Below are positions 25,561 through 33,916 of a DNA stretch of 64,000 nucleotides, one piece after another (the first letter of the stretch is position 1; every line of letters starts with the position of its first letter). The translations under genes and the position numbers were made by a program. Source of the stretch: Hymenobacter terrenus (GTDB taxonomy: Bacteria; Bacteroidota; Bacteroidia; Cytophagales; Hymenobacteraceae); the NCBI RefSeq assembly GCF_000972495.1, contig NZ_LATM01000009.1:62001-126000 (forward strand). Reading direction: 5' to 3'. The notes beneath the pieces are model-generated. The model was not told where the DNA came from and made no database searches. It was given only the letters and a program-made list of their open reading frames with translations.

Positions 25561-25735
25561 GCTAAGGCGGTGAAGTGGGTAGTTTAGACTTCGGTAAATA
25601 CCATTTACATCCTTCCAGTACGGGATTATCGATTGTTCTTTTGCCGCTCTCTGCGCTCCTAACCAATTTTTTGCTTTTTCTTTACCCACTCAATTCAACC
25701 TATTTCACTTAACAACCTCCAAACACTCCGGAACA

Positions 25736-26629
25736 ATGGAACAGAAAAATGCCATGAATACGAGCCCCCGGCCTGCCGCAACGGCCGCCAAAGCCGAAGC
25801 CCAAAGCAGCGGTGGTGCCTCGCTGTTCTCCGTCCTGGTTATCATCCTAGCCTTTATAGTTAGTGTTGTCGTTTACAAATTTGTCTTAGGTGACGGCAGC
25901 CACTTCCAAGGCGGCGACAACAAGAACAACCCTATGGCCGGCGACTACCTCGGCATTGTGTACAAGGGCGGCGTAATCGTACCCATCTTGATGACCATGT
26001 TGCTCTGCGTAATTACGTTCTCTATCGAGCGGGCGCTCACCATCAGCAAGGCTAAAGGCAGCAAAAGCATTGAGGCCTTTGTACGCACCGTACGCCAGAA
26101 ACTAAACGCCAACGACATCAACGGCGCCCTCGCCGCTTGTGACCAGCAGAAAGGCTCAGTAGCCAACGTGGTGAAAGCCGGCCTGTTGAAGTACAACGAA
26201 ATGTCGCGCGAAACCAACATCGGCACCGACCAGCGGGTACTTGCCATCCAGAAGGAAATTGAAGAAAGCACCGCGCTCGAATTGCCGATGCTGGAAAAGA
26301 ACCTCGTTATCATTTCCACCCTGGCTTCCATCGCTACCCTGACGGGTCTGCTCGGCACGGTGTTCGGCATGATTAACGCCTTCGCCGCTCTGGCGCAGGC
26401 CGGTAGCCCCGACGCTGTGGCTCTGGCAAACGGTATTTCGGAAGCCTTGATTAACACGGCTCTAGGTATCGGTACCTCGGCCCTCGCAATTGTTGCCTAC
26501 AACTACTTCACCAGCAAAATTGACGAGCTGACTTATAGTATCGACGAAGCTGGCTTCAGCATCATCCAGACTTTCGCTGGTCAGCACGGCAGCAATGCAA
26601 ACGCGGGTCAGCCGGCTCGGACGGTTTAA
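25736..26629 (+). CDS. exbB: MotA/TolQ/ExbB proton channel family protein
   Basis: 297 residues with three membrane helices: about 26-48 (LFSVLVIILAFIVSVVVYKF), about 80-102 (VIVPILMTMLLCVITFSIE) and a final pair region about 183-250 with the family core LASIATLTGLLGTVFGMINAF and EALINTALGIGTSALAIVAY. With ExbD it forms the proton-driven motor that powers TonB at outer-membrane receptors. It is the first gene of exbB-exbD-exbD-tonB. A weak hairpin follows it (26659-26700). An alternative ATG at 25754 is possible. Confidence 0.94.
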   Translation: MEQKNAMNTSPRPAATAAKAEAQSSGGASLFSVLVIILAFIVSVVVYKFVLGDGSHFQGGDNKNNPMAGDYLGIVYKGGVIVPILMTMLLCVITFSIERALTISKAKGSKSIEAFVRTVRQKLNANDINGALAACDQQKGSVANVVKAGLLKYNEMSRETNIGTDQRVLAIQKEIEESTALELPMLEKNLVIISTLASIATLTGLLGTVFGMINAFAALAQAGSPDAVALANGISEALINTALGIGTSALAIVAYNYFTSKIDELTYSIDEAGFSIIQTFAGQHGSNANAGQPARTV

Positions 26630-26658
26630 TTCAGTCTTTCACTGATGCACTAAAATGC

Positions 26659-26700
26659 GGGGTGGTTCGTTCAGCAAAACAGAACGAATTGCCCCCTTTT
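26659..26700 (+). terminator. Hairpin with T run between exbB and the first exbD
   Basis: GGGGTGGTTCGTT and AACGAATTGCCCC pair at 10 of 13 positions and are followed by CTTTT. It is placed to make part of the transcripts stop after exbB, or to protect the exbB end, giving more ExbB than ExbD. Confidence 0.45.
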
Positions 26701-26713
26701 AATCCACCTCCCA

Positions 26714-27346
26714 ATGCCTAAAGTAAAACCGCATCGTACTTCGCCGTCGCTCGATATGACGCCGATGGTGGACCTGGCTTTCTTGCTGGTGACTTTTTTC
26801 ATGCTCACCACCAAGTTTGCGCCTGAGGAAACGGTGGTAGTAGACACACCGTCTTCTATCTCGGAACTCAGACTCCCCGAGAGCAACGTGATTACGCTTA
26901 CCATTGACAATAAGAAACGGGTGTTTTTTGGAGTTGATGATTCGAAAACCAAAGTGCAAATGCTGCAGAAGGTCGCTGCCAAGTATGGTGTGAGCTTTAC
27001 GGCAGCTCAGGCTAAGGAATTCAGCAATTTGCCCAATTTTGGCCTTCCTATTAATCAATTAGGTTCCTACCTCAGTGTTGAAAAGGAAGAGCGGAAGCAG
27101 CTGAACGCTCAGCAACCCGGCATTCCAATTGATTCGGTAAATAATCAGCTCATTGACTGGGTACTGGAAGCTCGCCGGGCCAACCAGGCCCTCTTCAAAA
27201 AGCCTACTTACATCGCAATCAAAGGCGACGGCAACGCCGATGTACCGACGGTGCAGCAAGTTATCAAGCTTTTGCAGGAACGCGACATCAACCGTTTCAA
27301 CCTCATCACGGACTTGGAGAATAAGCCTGTCGCAGCTGCTCGATAA
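26714..27346 (+). CDS. exbD: ExbD/TolR family biopolymer transport protein (first copy)
   Basis: 210 residues. A short cytoplasmic N-terminus leads into the conserved membrane helix SLDMTPMVDLAFLLVTFFML (about 14-33), whose Asp is the proton-carrying residue of ExbD/TolR. The periplasmic domain is longer than in Escherichia coli ExbD (141 residues) and contains a central insertion (about 100-140, LGSYLSVEKEERKQLNAQQP) before the final KPTYIAIKGDGNADVPTVQQ strand-helix unit. It pairs with the second ExbD 57 bases downstream; two unequal ExbD genes are usual in Bacteroidota. Confidence 0.93.
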   Translation: MPKVKPHRTSPSLDMTPMVDLAFLLVTFFMLTTKFAPEETVVVDTPSSISELRLPESNVITLTIDNKKRVFFGVDDSKTKVQMLQKVAAKYGVSFTAAQAKEFSNLPNFGLPINQLGSYLSVEKEERKQLNAQQPGIPIDSVNNQLIDWVLEARRANQALFKKPTYIAIKGDGNADVPTVQQVIKLLQERDINRFNLITDLENKPVAAAR

Positions 27347-27403
27347 ACCCGAGCAAGCCGCACAAGCGTTTCTCTTTCCAAGTCATTCACTTCAGTAAAT
27401 CCC

Positions 27404-27940
27404 ATGGCAGAAATTCAAGGAAAAGCCGATTCCGGTGGGAAAGGTGGAAAGAAGCGGGCCAAGAAAATGTCGACCAAAATCGACATGACCCCAATGGTGG
27501 ACTTGGCCTTCCTCCTGCTCACCTTTTTCATGCTGACCACCACCTTCGCCAAGCCTAACGTGATGCAGCTCACGATGCCGGTGAAGAAAACCGATGATGT
27601 GGAGGATACCAAAATCAAGGCTTCGCAAGCCATGACCATTCTCCTTGGCAAAGACAATAAGGCGTACTATTACTTTGGTCTAAACACGCCGAATGATAAG
27701 ACCGTACCCAAGCCCGAGCTGAAAGTGACCAACTATTCAGCCAATGGCATCCGGCAGGTCTTGTTGGAACGCCAGCGCCAGCGTCCCGAACCCATCATCC
27801 TCATCAAACCAACCGAAGACGCCAAGTATAAAAACATGGTGGACATTCTGGACGAGATGAACATCACGAACCAGAAGAAGTACGCGCTGGTGAAGGTGCC
27901 CAAAGAAGACTTGGATCTTATTAAAGAAGCAGCCCTATGA
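27404..27940 (+). CDS. exbD: ExbD/TolR family biopolymer transport protein (second copy)
   Basis: 178 residues. Basic N-terminus (GGKGGKKRAKKMSTKI), membrane helix IDMTPMVDLAFLLLTFFMLT with the functional Asp, then a periplasmic domain ending PIILIKPTEDAKYKNMVDIL. It lacks the central insertion of the first copy. Its stop overlaps the tonB start by four bases (27937-27940), so the two are translationally coupled. Confidence 0.94.
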   Translation: MAEIQGKADSGGKGGKKRAKKMSTKIDMTPMVDLAFLLLTFFMLTTTFAKPNVMQLTMPVKKTDDVEDTKIKASQAMTILLGKDNKAYYYFGLNTPNDKTVPKPELKVTNYSANGIRQVLLERQRQRPEPIILIKPTEDAKYKNMVDILDEMNITNQKKYALVKVPKEDLDLIKEAAL

Positions 27941-28767
27941 TGGACAACGCGCAAATTGCCAAGGCCAGCCTAAATGATATCATTTTTGAGGGCCGCAATA
28001 AGGCATACGGAGCCTATGTACTCCGCCGCTTGTACCAGCGGCACGTTACCCGGGCGCTAATTATTTCTACAGCGGTTTTCCTATTGCTGATAGCCTTCCC
28101 GCTCATTTCGCAATACCTGAAAGACAGGATGCCGAAGGAGCCCAAGAAGAACCTGCAGGAGAACGTGCTGATGGACGCTCCACCTCTGGACGAAACCAAG
28201 CCCCCACCCCCGCCTCCGCCTCCTGAAGCACCCCCACCCCCACCTCCCAAGCTCACCACCATCAAGTTCACCCCACCGGTGGTGAAAAAGGATGAAGAGG
28301 TGAAAAAGGAGGAAGTGCCGAACCAAGACGAACTCAAGGAAAAAACCGTAGCAACCGTAACCGTACAAGGAAACACGAATGCTCCGGACCTAAGTGAACT
28401 GGCTAGCGGTGAAGGTGATAAGGTAGTAGAGGCTGTCGTTGAAAACAAAGTCTACACCTACGTGGAACAGATGCCGGAATTACCCGGGGGCGGTGGTAAC
28501 GCAGCCATTGTAGCGGCCATTCAAAAAGCTGTTAAGTATCCGCCACTGGCTCTGCGCAACCAAGTTGAAGGACGCATCTTTGTTAGCTTCACAGTAAACC
28601 CAGAAGGTGAAGTTTCGGATGTGAAAGTAGTAAAAGGGCTAGGCTCTGGTCTAGATGAAGAGACAGTTCGGGCGGTAAAAACCCTACCTAAATTCATCCC
28701 CGGCAAACAGAACGGCCGCGCTGTTAGCGTATCGTTCACCGTACCGATTACCTTCAAAATTCAATAA
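27937..28767 (+). CDS. tonB: Energy transducer TonB
   Basis: 276 residues. A cytoplasmic N-terminus typical of Bacteroidota TonB (LNDIIFEGRNKAYGAYVLRR, about 11-30) precedes one membrane helix (about 42-62). A proline-rich periplasmic spacer follows (PPPPPPPPEAPPPPPPK, about 87-103), then Lys/Glu-rich sequence and the C-terminal TonB domain (YPPLALRNQVEGRIFVSFTV, FIPGKQNGRAVSVSFTVPI). It carries energy from ExbBD to TonB-dependent receptors. Two ATGs stand in tandem at the start. The operon ends at the terminator 28800-28839. Confidence 0.95.
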   Translation: MMDNAQIAKASLNDIIFEGRNKAYGAYVLRRLYQRHVTRALIISTAVFLLLIAFPLISQYLKDRMPKEPKKNLQENVLMDAPPLDETKPPPPPPPPEAPPPPPPKLTTIKFTPPVVKKDEEVKKEEVPNQDELKEKTVATVTVQGNTNAPDLSELASGEGDKVVEAVVENKVYTYVEQMPELPGGGGNAAIVAAIQKAVKYPPLALRNQVEGRIFVSFTVNPEGEVSDVKVVKGLGSGLDEETVRAVKTLPKFIPGKQNGRAVSVSFTVPITFKIQ

Positions 28768-28799
28768 CTTGCGGTTCTAGTGTAAGCTGGACCTAGTCG

Positions 28800-28839
28800 A
28801 AACCCCGGATTTGGCCTCGCGGCTTGGTCCGGGGTTTTT
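28800..28839 (+). terminator. Terminator of the exbB-exbD-exbD-tonB operon
   Basis: AAACCCCGGA/TCCGGGGTTT arms with an 18-base inner region and TTTTTC after the stem. Confidence 0.88.
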
Positions 28840-28876
28840 CTTATCCACGCTGGTTGAAATAGGCTACAACAATTTT

Positions 28877-28890
28877 GTATGCTTGCATAC
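28877..28890. promoter_or_regulatory. Perfect dyad GTATGC-TT-GCATAC in a long gene-free gap
   Basis: A 14-base palindrome in the 968-base gap between tonB and the gene at 29736. It shares GCTTGCATA with the marR upstream dyad (7781-7793). No gene start is near it, so a role is unclear. Apart from the terminator and the sorting-domain remnant at 29319-29501, I see nothing coding in 28840-29735. Confidence 0.3.
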
Positions 28891-29318
28891 TAATACTGTA
28901 GTGTAATGCGTTGTAGAAGAGCAGTGTAATGGCAGACCCACCTGTCCAAGCGGCTTGGGGTTGATTTTTCGCTCGATTGCACCACATACTCTTACAAAGT
29001 GTGAGAAACTAATCCTATGCTGCTACCTCTCGTAGCCGCTTGGTCGACGGTGACAATGACGCTGCACAGTAGGTGCTAAACCCACATTTTACACAATGCA
29101 GAAGTGAAGTCAATAGTAAATTCCTCCGCCGCCCAATGTATACTCAGTTTACCTTACCAAGACTAAAGTCGATAATGTCTCTGGGCGTAATACAGGCACT
29201 ACCCCAGTCCACTCAGCATCAGAAACGGCTCCAAACTTGGTAAGAACTGCCGAGATAATGCCAGATTTAGTAGGTGAACGGTCTGCATTGCAACGCGACT
29301 TGCCGGAAACGCTCGCAT

Positions 29319-29501
29319 TTACTTGCAGCTGCTTTGACCACTCAGAATTCGACATACATATATAATAAAATTTATGGTGTAGGCCAACGGCAGCACTAGC
29401 GAAATACTGGTTTTCGAAGGGTTCGGGTAAAGCATAGAGGAAGCTGCGGCTCGTGTGGTGCGTGAAGTACCGCCTAGATGCTGGATGTGCAGAACCATCA
29501 C
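29319..29501 (-). pseudogene. Possible decayed T9SS sorting-domain remnant
   Basis: In this frame the sequence reads SSMLYPNPSKTSISLVLP, the opening of a type A T9SS C-terminal domain, preceded by a Thr/Ser/Ala-rich stretch. A stop lies a few codons upstream and the following residues no longer fit the domain. It is probably the relic of a surface-protein gene in a region free of other genes. A chance match cannot be excluded. Confidence 0.35.
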
Positions 29502-29735
29502 TCCGCGCCGGCCCGGTCCACGTTACCAATTATCTTTCAACCTGAATCACAGCTCATGGCCCTGTTTAATTACTGAAATTGTGTAGCCTAAAGCCGAAAG
29601 TTATCCATAGCTATGAAATACGGCTAACTTTCGGCTCTTTCGTGGACTGATTTTGTTATGACCACATTATTAGGCCGAACCTTTACCAGCGGCTTAACGG
29701 TTTATAACCTCTCTAACTTTTGCATTATTCCATTT

Positions 29736-30008
29736 ATGCTTAACATTCCCACTACCGAGGAACGCCTCGGTAAGTCGCCTCAGCGCTTAGTGCGTTACTT
29801 TGTGCTGTTGATGGCCCTAGTATATCTGGGGTTGGGCGCTTGGTTACTCTGGTCAGCTGGCCAACCAGCATCTGGCGCCTTAGCACAACTAGGCCCTATG
29901 GCCCGGCGGGTATTGGGCGCAGTTTTCGTCTTTTATGGGTTGCTACGGTTTGGCCGGGGCTACCAACAGTATTTTCGCAATAAATCCTCTTTGAACGACC
30001 ATGATTAA
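29736..30008 (+). CDS. Small two-helix membrane protein
   Basis: 90 residues from the ATG at 29736 (MLNIPTTEERLGKSPQRL). Two predicted membrane helices: YFVLLMALVYLGLGAWLLW (about 22-40) and VLGAVFVFYGLLRFGRGY (about 59-76). The upstream frame to 29658 covers a TAACTTTTG promoter-like box, so I prefer the internal ATG. The stop overlaps the start of the PstS-like gene by eight bases, so the two are coupled. I do not recognise a family; a membrane partner for the PstS-like lipoprotein is possible. Confidence 0.78.
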   Translation: MLNIPTTEERLGKSPQRLVRYFVLLMALVYLGLGAWLLWSAGQPASGALAQLGPMARRVLGAVFVFYGLLRFGRGYQQYFRNKSSLNDHD

Positions 30009-30996
30009 GCGTGCTCACCTTCTAACCACCGGTGCTGTGTCGGTACTCGCCGGAACCATTGCTGTAGTGGCCTGCAACGGGCCCGGCTCACCAGGGGCTC
30101 AAGACACGCCCACAAGTGGCACCGTTGCCGTAAGCGTAGACGAGACCTTCGCCCCTGTCCTGCAAGCTCAGGTCGACACGTTTGCCAAGCTTTATCCCAG
30201 TGCACACGTTAAAATGAGTTTTCAGCCCGAAGAAAAGGTAATGCTGGACCTCATCAACGACAAAGTGAAACTAGCGGTAGTGTCGCGAGAGTTAAATGCG
30301 GAAGAAACCGCTGACTTTGCCAAGCAAACCATTGTACCGTATATCACGCGTATTGGCATCGACGGCCTAGCCATTGTGCTCAATCGAGCTAATCCCGATT
30401 CACTGTTGACGGTAGCGCAGTTGGCTGATATTTTCACCGGCAAAACCAGCAACTGGCGCCAAGTGAGCGGCAAGAAAGGGTTGACGGATATCAACGTAGT
30501 GTTCGACGCCAACCGGAGCAGCACTGCTCGCTTTGTACGCGACTCTGTGACGCACGGCGCGCCTCTAACCAAACGAGTGTTTGCGGCGACATCAAACCCA
30601 GCATTACTTGACTATGTTGCAACGCATCCTAGCGCCATTGGCATCGTTGGAGTAAACTGGATTTCGGACCGGGACGACCCGAACGCTATGAAGTTTGCGA
30701 ACAAAGTGCGGGTGGCCAGTATTACAGCCCGCCCCAACCCCAAGCCCGACGACTACATTCAGCCTTACCAAGTGTACTTGGCAGAAAAAACGCCCGCCCA
30801 GCTAGCTGAGCATCCCGATTTGCAGAATTACCCATTGCGGCGCAACCTTTACATCATCAGCCGGGAAGCGCGCGCAGGGTTGGGCACAGGGTTTGCATCA
30901 TTCATTGCTGGCAAGAGCGGACAACTGATTTTTCAGAAGGCTGGCTTGTTACCTGCTCAAATGCAAGCTCGCATCGTTACAACATCCAAACTGTAA
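30001..30996 (+). CDS. PstS-like substrate-binding lipoprotein
   Basis: 331 residues. The signal peptide ends in a lipobox-like VVAC (Cys about 23). The rest is a type 2 periplasmic binding protein of the PBP-like/PstS group: VDETFAPVLQAQVDTFAKLY, TRIGIDGLAIVLNRANPDS, LADIFTGKTSNWRQVSG, FDANRSSTARFVRDSV, IGIVGVNWISDRDD. No pstC, pstA or pstB is present. Its position after exbBD-tonB and overlap with a small membrane protein suggests a part in energised outer-membrane uptake or phosphate sensing and not a classical ABC importer. Ligand not determined. Confidence 0.88.
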   Translation: MIKRAHLLTTGAVSVLAGTIAVVACNGPGSPGAQDTPTSGTVAVSVDETFAPVLQAQVDTFAKLYPSAHVKMSFQPEEKVMLDLINDKVKLAVVSRELNAEETADFAKQTIVPYITRIGIDGLAIVLNRANPDSLLTVAQLADIFTGKTSNWRQVSGKKGLTDINVVFDANRSSTARFVRDSVTHGAPLTKRVFAATSNPALLDYVATHPSAIGIVGVNWISDRDDPNAMKFANKVRVASITARPNPKPDDYIQPYQVYLAEKTPAQLAEHPDLQNYPLRRNLYIISREARAGLGTGFASFIAGKSGQLIFQKAGLLPAQMQARIVTTSKL

Positions 30997-31050
30997 GCGC
31001 GCTTTACGCGTACCATTTTTTCATTGCTTTTTCATTCTTTTTCCCTTCTT

Positions 31051-32685
31051 ATGAGTTTCAAGCCCTGGAAACAGCCGCTGCTCGCTGCCTTCGCAATGGT
31101 AGCAGGCACTACGGCGGCCACCGCCCAAAACGTGCAAACTGCTCAACGCGCAATTGAATTGGGCCGTTATACCGAAGCCCGTACCATGCTTCGCCCCGGC
31201 GCTACGCCCGAAACTGCTTTCGAGCTAGGCCGCCTTTATCAGATGCGCGATATGCCCGATTCGGCCGCGTTTTATTTCAATAAAGCAGCTGGTGCCACTC
31301 CCTTCGGCCAAGTAGCTGCGGGCCGTGCCTTGCTCGCTAAAGGTGAACTTGCTCCCGCGGAAGCTCAGTTTGACGCGGCAGCCAAAGCCACTAAAAACAA
31401 AGACGCCAAAGTACTGACCATGATTGCTCAGGCATATGGCGAGTCTGACCTCAAGCAAATCGGTAAGGCTGAAACGTACCTGACTGCTGCTCAAAATGTG
31501 TACAAGAAAGATGACCCAGCCCTGATGGTGGCCCGCGGTGATATCTTCTTGCACACTGACCAAGGCGGCGGACAAGCTATGACCAGCTTCGACCGCGCTA
31601 TTGCTGCCAATCCCAGCTATGCACAAGCCTACTACAAGAAAGGTGTATTGAACGTGCGTTCGCGCAACTACAACGCAGCTCGCGAAAGCCTTAATAAAGC
31701 AATAGAACTGGACCCCAGCTATGCTCCTGCCTATCGCGAGCTGGCCGATATGTACTACTATGCCGGCCAATACGAGTTGGCCTTGAGCACTTTTCAGAAG
31801 TATCAGGACTTAGCTGAGAAATCGCCAGCCACGGATGCTCAGTACGCTTCGTTCCTATATCTTACAAAAAAGTATCCCGAGGCTCTGACGGAGGTAAATA
31901 AGGTGTTGCAAAGCGACCCGAACAACCTGACCATGATTCGCCTCCGTCCGTACTTGTTGTATGAGACCGGTGATTTTGCCGCTGCCGCCACAGCGATGGA
32001 CGCATATATGAAAGCTGTTCCGGCTGATAAGATTATCCCGGAAGACTATTCGTATCAGGGCCGCATTCTGGCTCGTGCTGGCCGTGCCGATGAGGGCATC
32101 ACTGTTCTGAATAAGGCTATTGCTACGACGACCGAGCCCGCTAAAAAGGCTGAACTACAGGATGCGCTAGCTACCGCGTACACCTCTAAAAAAGATTATA
32201 GGAGCGCCATTGGTGTGTATAAGGCCAAACTAGCAAATGGTGGTGACCTCACTGACCAGTTCCGTCTAGCCACGGCTTTCAACAACAGCAAGCAATACAC
32301 TCAGGCCGACAGCGTGTATGGCATCATTAACACGGCTAAACCGGCCTATGCTCCTGCTTACCTAGCCCGGGCGCAAGTAAATGCCAGCAAAGACCCCGAA
32401 GCCAAGCAAGGCTTAGCGAAGCCCTACTACGATAAGTATATCGAACTATCGAAAGAAACTGGTGCCGACCCTGCCAAATTCCGCGAAGGCTTGGTGCAGG
32501 CTTATGGTTACCTTGGAGTGTATAATTTCCAAAAAGGTGATAAAGCCGCAGCCTTGTCGAACTTCGAACAAGTACTGGCTTTAGATCCTGATAATAAAGG
32601 TGCTGCCAATAATATCAGCATCCTTAAATCGAAGCCGGCCGCTCCGCGGAAGGCTCCTGCTAAGGCTACTGCGAAGAAGAAATAA
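31051..32685 (+). CDS. Tetratricopeptide repeat protein, secreted
   Basis: 544 residues from the ATG at 31051. Signal peptide MSFKPWKQPLLAAFAMVAGT ending in TAAT-AQ. It is then almost entirely TPR-like helices, for example FDRAIAANPSYAQAYYKKGV, LNKAIELDPSYAPAYRELAD and the last ALSNFEQVLALDPDNKGAAN, with a Lys/Ala/Pro-rich tail. It is periplasmic by signal peptide. It follows the PstS-like gene by 54 bases, so the two probably work together. TPR proteins act as scaffolds; the partner is unknown. Confidence 0.88.
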   Translation: MSFKPWKQPLLAAFAMVAGTTAATAQNVQTAQRAIELGRYTEARTMLRPGATPETAFELGRLYQMRDMPDSAAFYFNKAAGATPFGQVAAGRALLAKGELAPAEAQFDAAAKATKNKDAKVLTMIAQAYGESDLKQIGKAETYLTAAQNVYKKDDPALMVARGDIFLHTDQGGGQAMTSFDRAIAANPSYAQAYYKKGVLNVRSRNYNAARESLNKAIELDPSYAPAYRELADMYYYAGQYELALSTFQKYQDLAEKSPATDAQYASFLYLTKKYPEALTEVNKVLQSDPNNLTMIRLRPYLLYETGDFAAAATAMDAYMKAVPADKIIPEDYSYQGRILARAGRADEGITVLNKAIATTTEPAKKAELQDALATAYTSKKDYRSAIGVYKAKLANGGDLTDQFRLATAFNNSKQYTQADSVYGIINTAKPAYAPAYLARAQVNASKDPEAKQGLAKPYYDKYIELSKETGADPAKFREGLVQAYGYLGVYNFQKGDKAAALSNFEQVLALDPDNKGAANNISILKSKPAAPRKAPAKATAKKK

Positions 32686-32709
32686 CTCTGAGCAGCTACT
32701 TTTTTAACC

Positions 32710-32747
32710 AAAAAAGCCCCCAATGCTAAGGCGTTGGGGGCTTTTTT
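32710..32747. terminator. Bidirectional terminator after the TPR gene
   Basis: AAAAAAGCCCCCAA and TTGGGGGCTTTTTT arms with a partly paired inner loop. It serves the convergent TPR and rluD genes. Confidence 0.92.
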
Positions 32748-32773
32748 GATTATCTACAAGTCATGCTACTAAA

Positions 32774-33841
32774 TCACGGGTACGATTTAGTAGCCCATGC
32801 TCTCCATTTTTCTAACAGGGCCGTGAAGTCTTCAGGCAATTCGGCCTCAAAGAACAATTGCGCGCCCGAAGTGGGATGTACGAAACCTAGTGAGCGGGCA
32901 TGCAGCGCCTGACGGGGCATGAGTTGAAAAGCACTTTCTACAAAGTCCCGATAGGCACCTGTATTCTGGCCTACCCGAATTCGGTCGCCCCCATACGTGA
33001 CGTCCGAGAAAAGCGGATGCCCCAAGTACTGCATATGAACCCGAATCTGGTGGGTACGGCCGGTTTCCAGTACGCAGTGTATCAATGTCACCGGCCCGAA
33101 GCTTTCCAACACCTCATAGTGTGTGACAGCGGGCTTGCCTTGCTCGCCATTAGGGTACACGGCCTGCACCTTACGGTCGCGCAAGCTGCGGCCAATATTG
33201 CCGCGTATAGTACCTGTAGGGCTGGGCGGCGTACCCCATACCAGCGCCAAGTAGCTGCGCTGAATAGTATGGTGGAAAAACTGTAATGAAAGGTGTGTCA
33301 TGGCAAACTCGGTTTTACCAATCACCAGCAAGCCCGATGTGTCTTTATCGATTCGGTGTACCAAGCCGGGGCGAATTTCACCATTGCGCCCAGTGGGCAA
33401 GTCCGCTAAGTGGTAAGCCAAACCGTTAACCAGCGTGCCCTGCCAATGGCCGTACGCTGGATGTACCACGAGCCCGGCAGGCTTATTGACAATGAGCAAC
33501 TCCGAATCTTCGTACCGAATGTCCAATTGCATTTCTTCGGGCACTACTTTGCCCTCGCGTGGCGGTTCGGGTAGCGTGATGGTGATGGTGTCCTGCGGCT
33601 TCACCCGATAATTAGGTTTCACCGGCACGCCATTCACTTCTACTGCCTGTGCCCGAATAGCCTCCTGTACTTTGTTGCGCGAAGTATTACGCAAACGCCC
33701 ATGCAGAAATTTATCGATGCGAAGCTGCTCCTGTCCTCGGTCTACTACAATGCGATGATGCTCGTAGAGTTCGTCACTACCTTCTGCGTCGTCTGGGTCA
33801 ATGCCGTCTAATTCTTCCGCGTCTAATTCTGTACTTATCAT
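32774..33841 (-). CDS. rluD: RluA/RluD-family pseudouridine synthase
   Basis: About 355 residues. An S4 RNA-binding domain (IDKFLHGRLRNTSRNKVQEA and VKPNYRVKPQDTI) precedes the catalytic domain with the active Asp in LVHRIDKDTSGLLVIGKT, then ETGRTHQIRVHMQYLGHPLF. It converts uridines of 23S rRNA to pseudouridine. The frame is open to 33877, but that would place the start inside the terminator at 33862-33891. ATGs at 33841 and 33856 are the realistic starts; I use 33841. Which RluA subfamily member it is (D versus C) is not certain. Confidence 0.9.
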   Translation of the reverse strand: MISTELDAEELDGIDPDDAEGSDELYEHHRIVVDRGQEQLRIDKFLHGRLRNTSRNKVQEAIRAQAVEVNGVPVKPNYRVKPQDTITITLPEPPREGKVVPEEMQLDIRYEDSELLIVNKPAGLVVHPAYGHWQGTLVNGLAYHLADLPTGRNGEIRPGLVHRIDKDTSGLLVIGKTEFAMTHLSLQFFHHTIQRSYLALVWGTPPSPTGTIRGNIGRSLRDRKVQAVYPNGEQGKPAVTHYEVLESFGPVTLIHCVLETGRTHQIRVHMQYLGHPLFSDVTYGGDRIRVGQNTGAYRDFVESAFQLMPRQALHARSLGFVHPTSGAQLFFEAELPEDFTALLEKWRAWATKSYP

Positions 33842-33861
33842 AGCGACCCTGTTCATATATG

Positions 33862-33891
33862 AAAAAAGCCGGAGCAAATGCTCCGGCTTTT
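33862..33891 (-). terminator. Terminator downstream of the ompH pair
   Basis: AAAAGCCGGAGC/GCTCCGGCTTTT with an AAAT loop and T runs on both sides, 26 bases past the stop of the OmpH gene at 33917. It separates that transcript from rluD. Confidence 0.92.
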
Positions 33892-33916
33892 CCGCTAACA
33901 GCGGGGCGAATACCGC

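Noticed and set aside
29149..29529. Minus-strand frame of 126 codons in the tonB-29736 gap
   Set aside because: Composition and residue pattern look random, and the only recognisable motif in the stretch is in another frame.
33842..33877. Longer N-terminus for the pseudouridine synthase
   Set aside because: It would place the start codon inside the terminator hairpin at 33862-33891.
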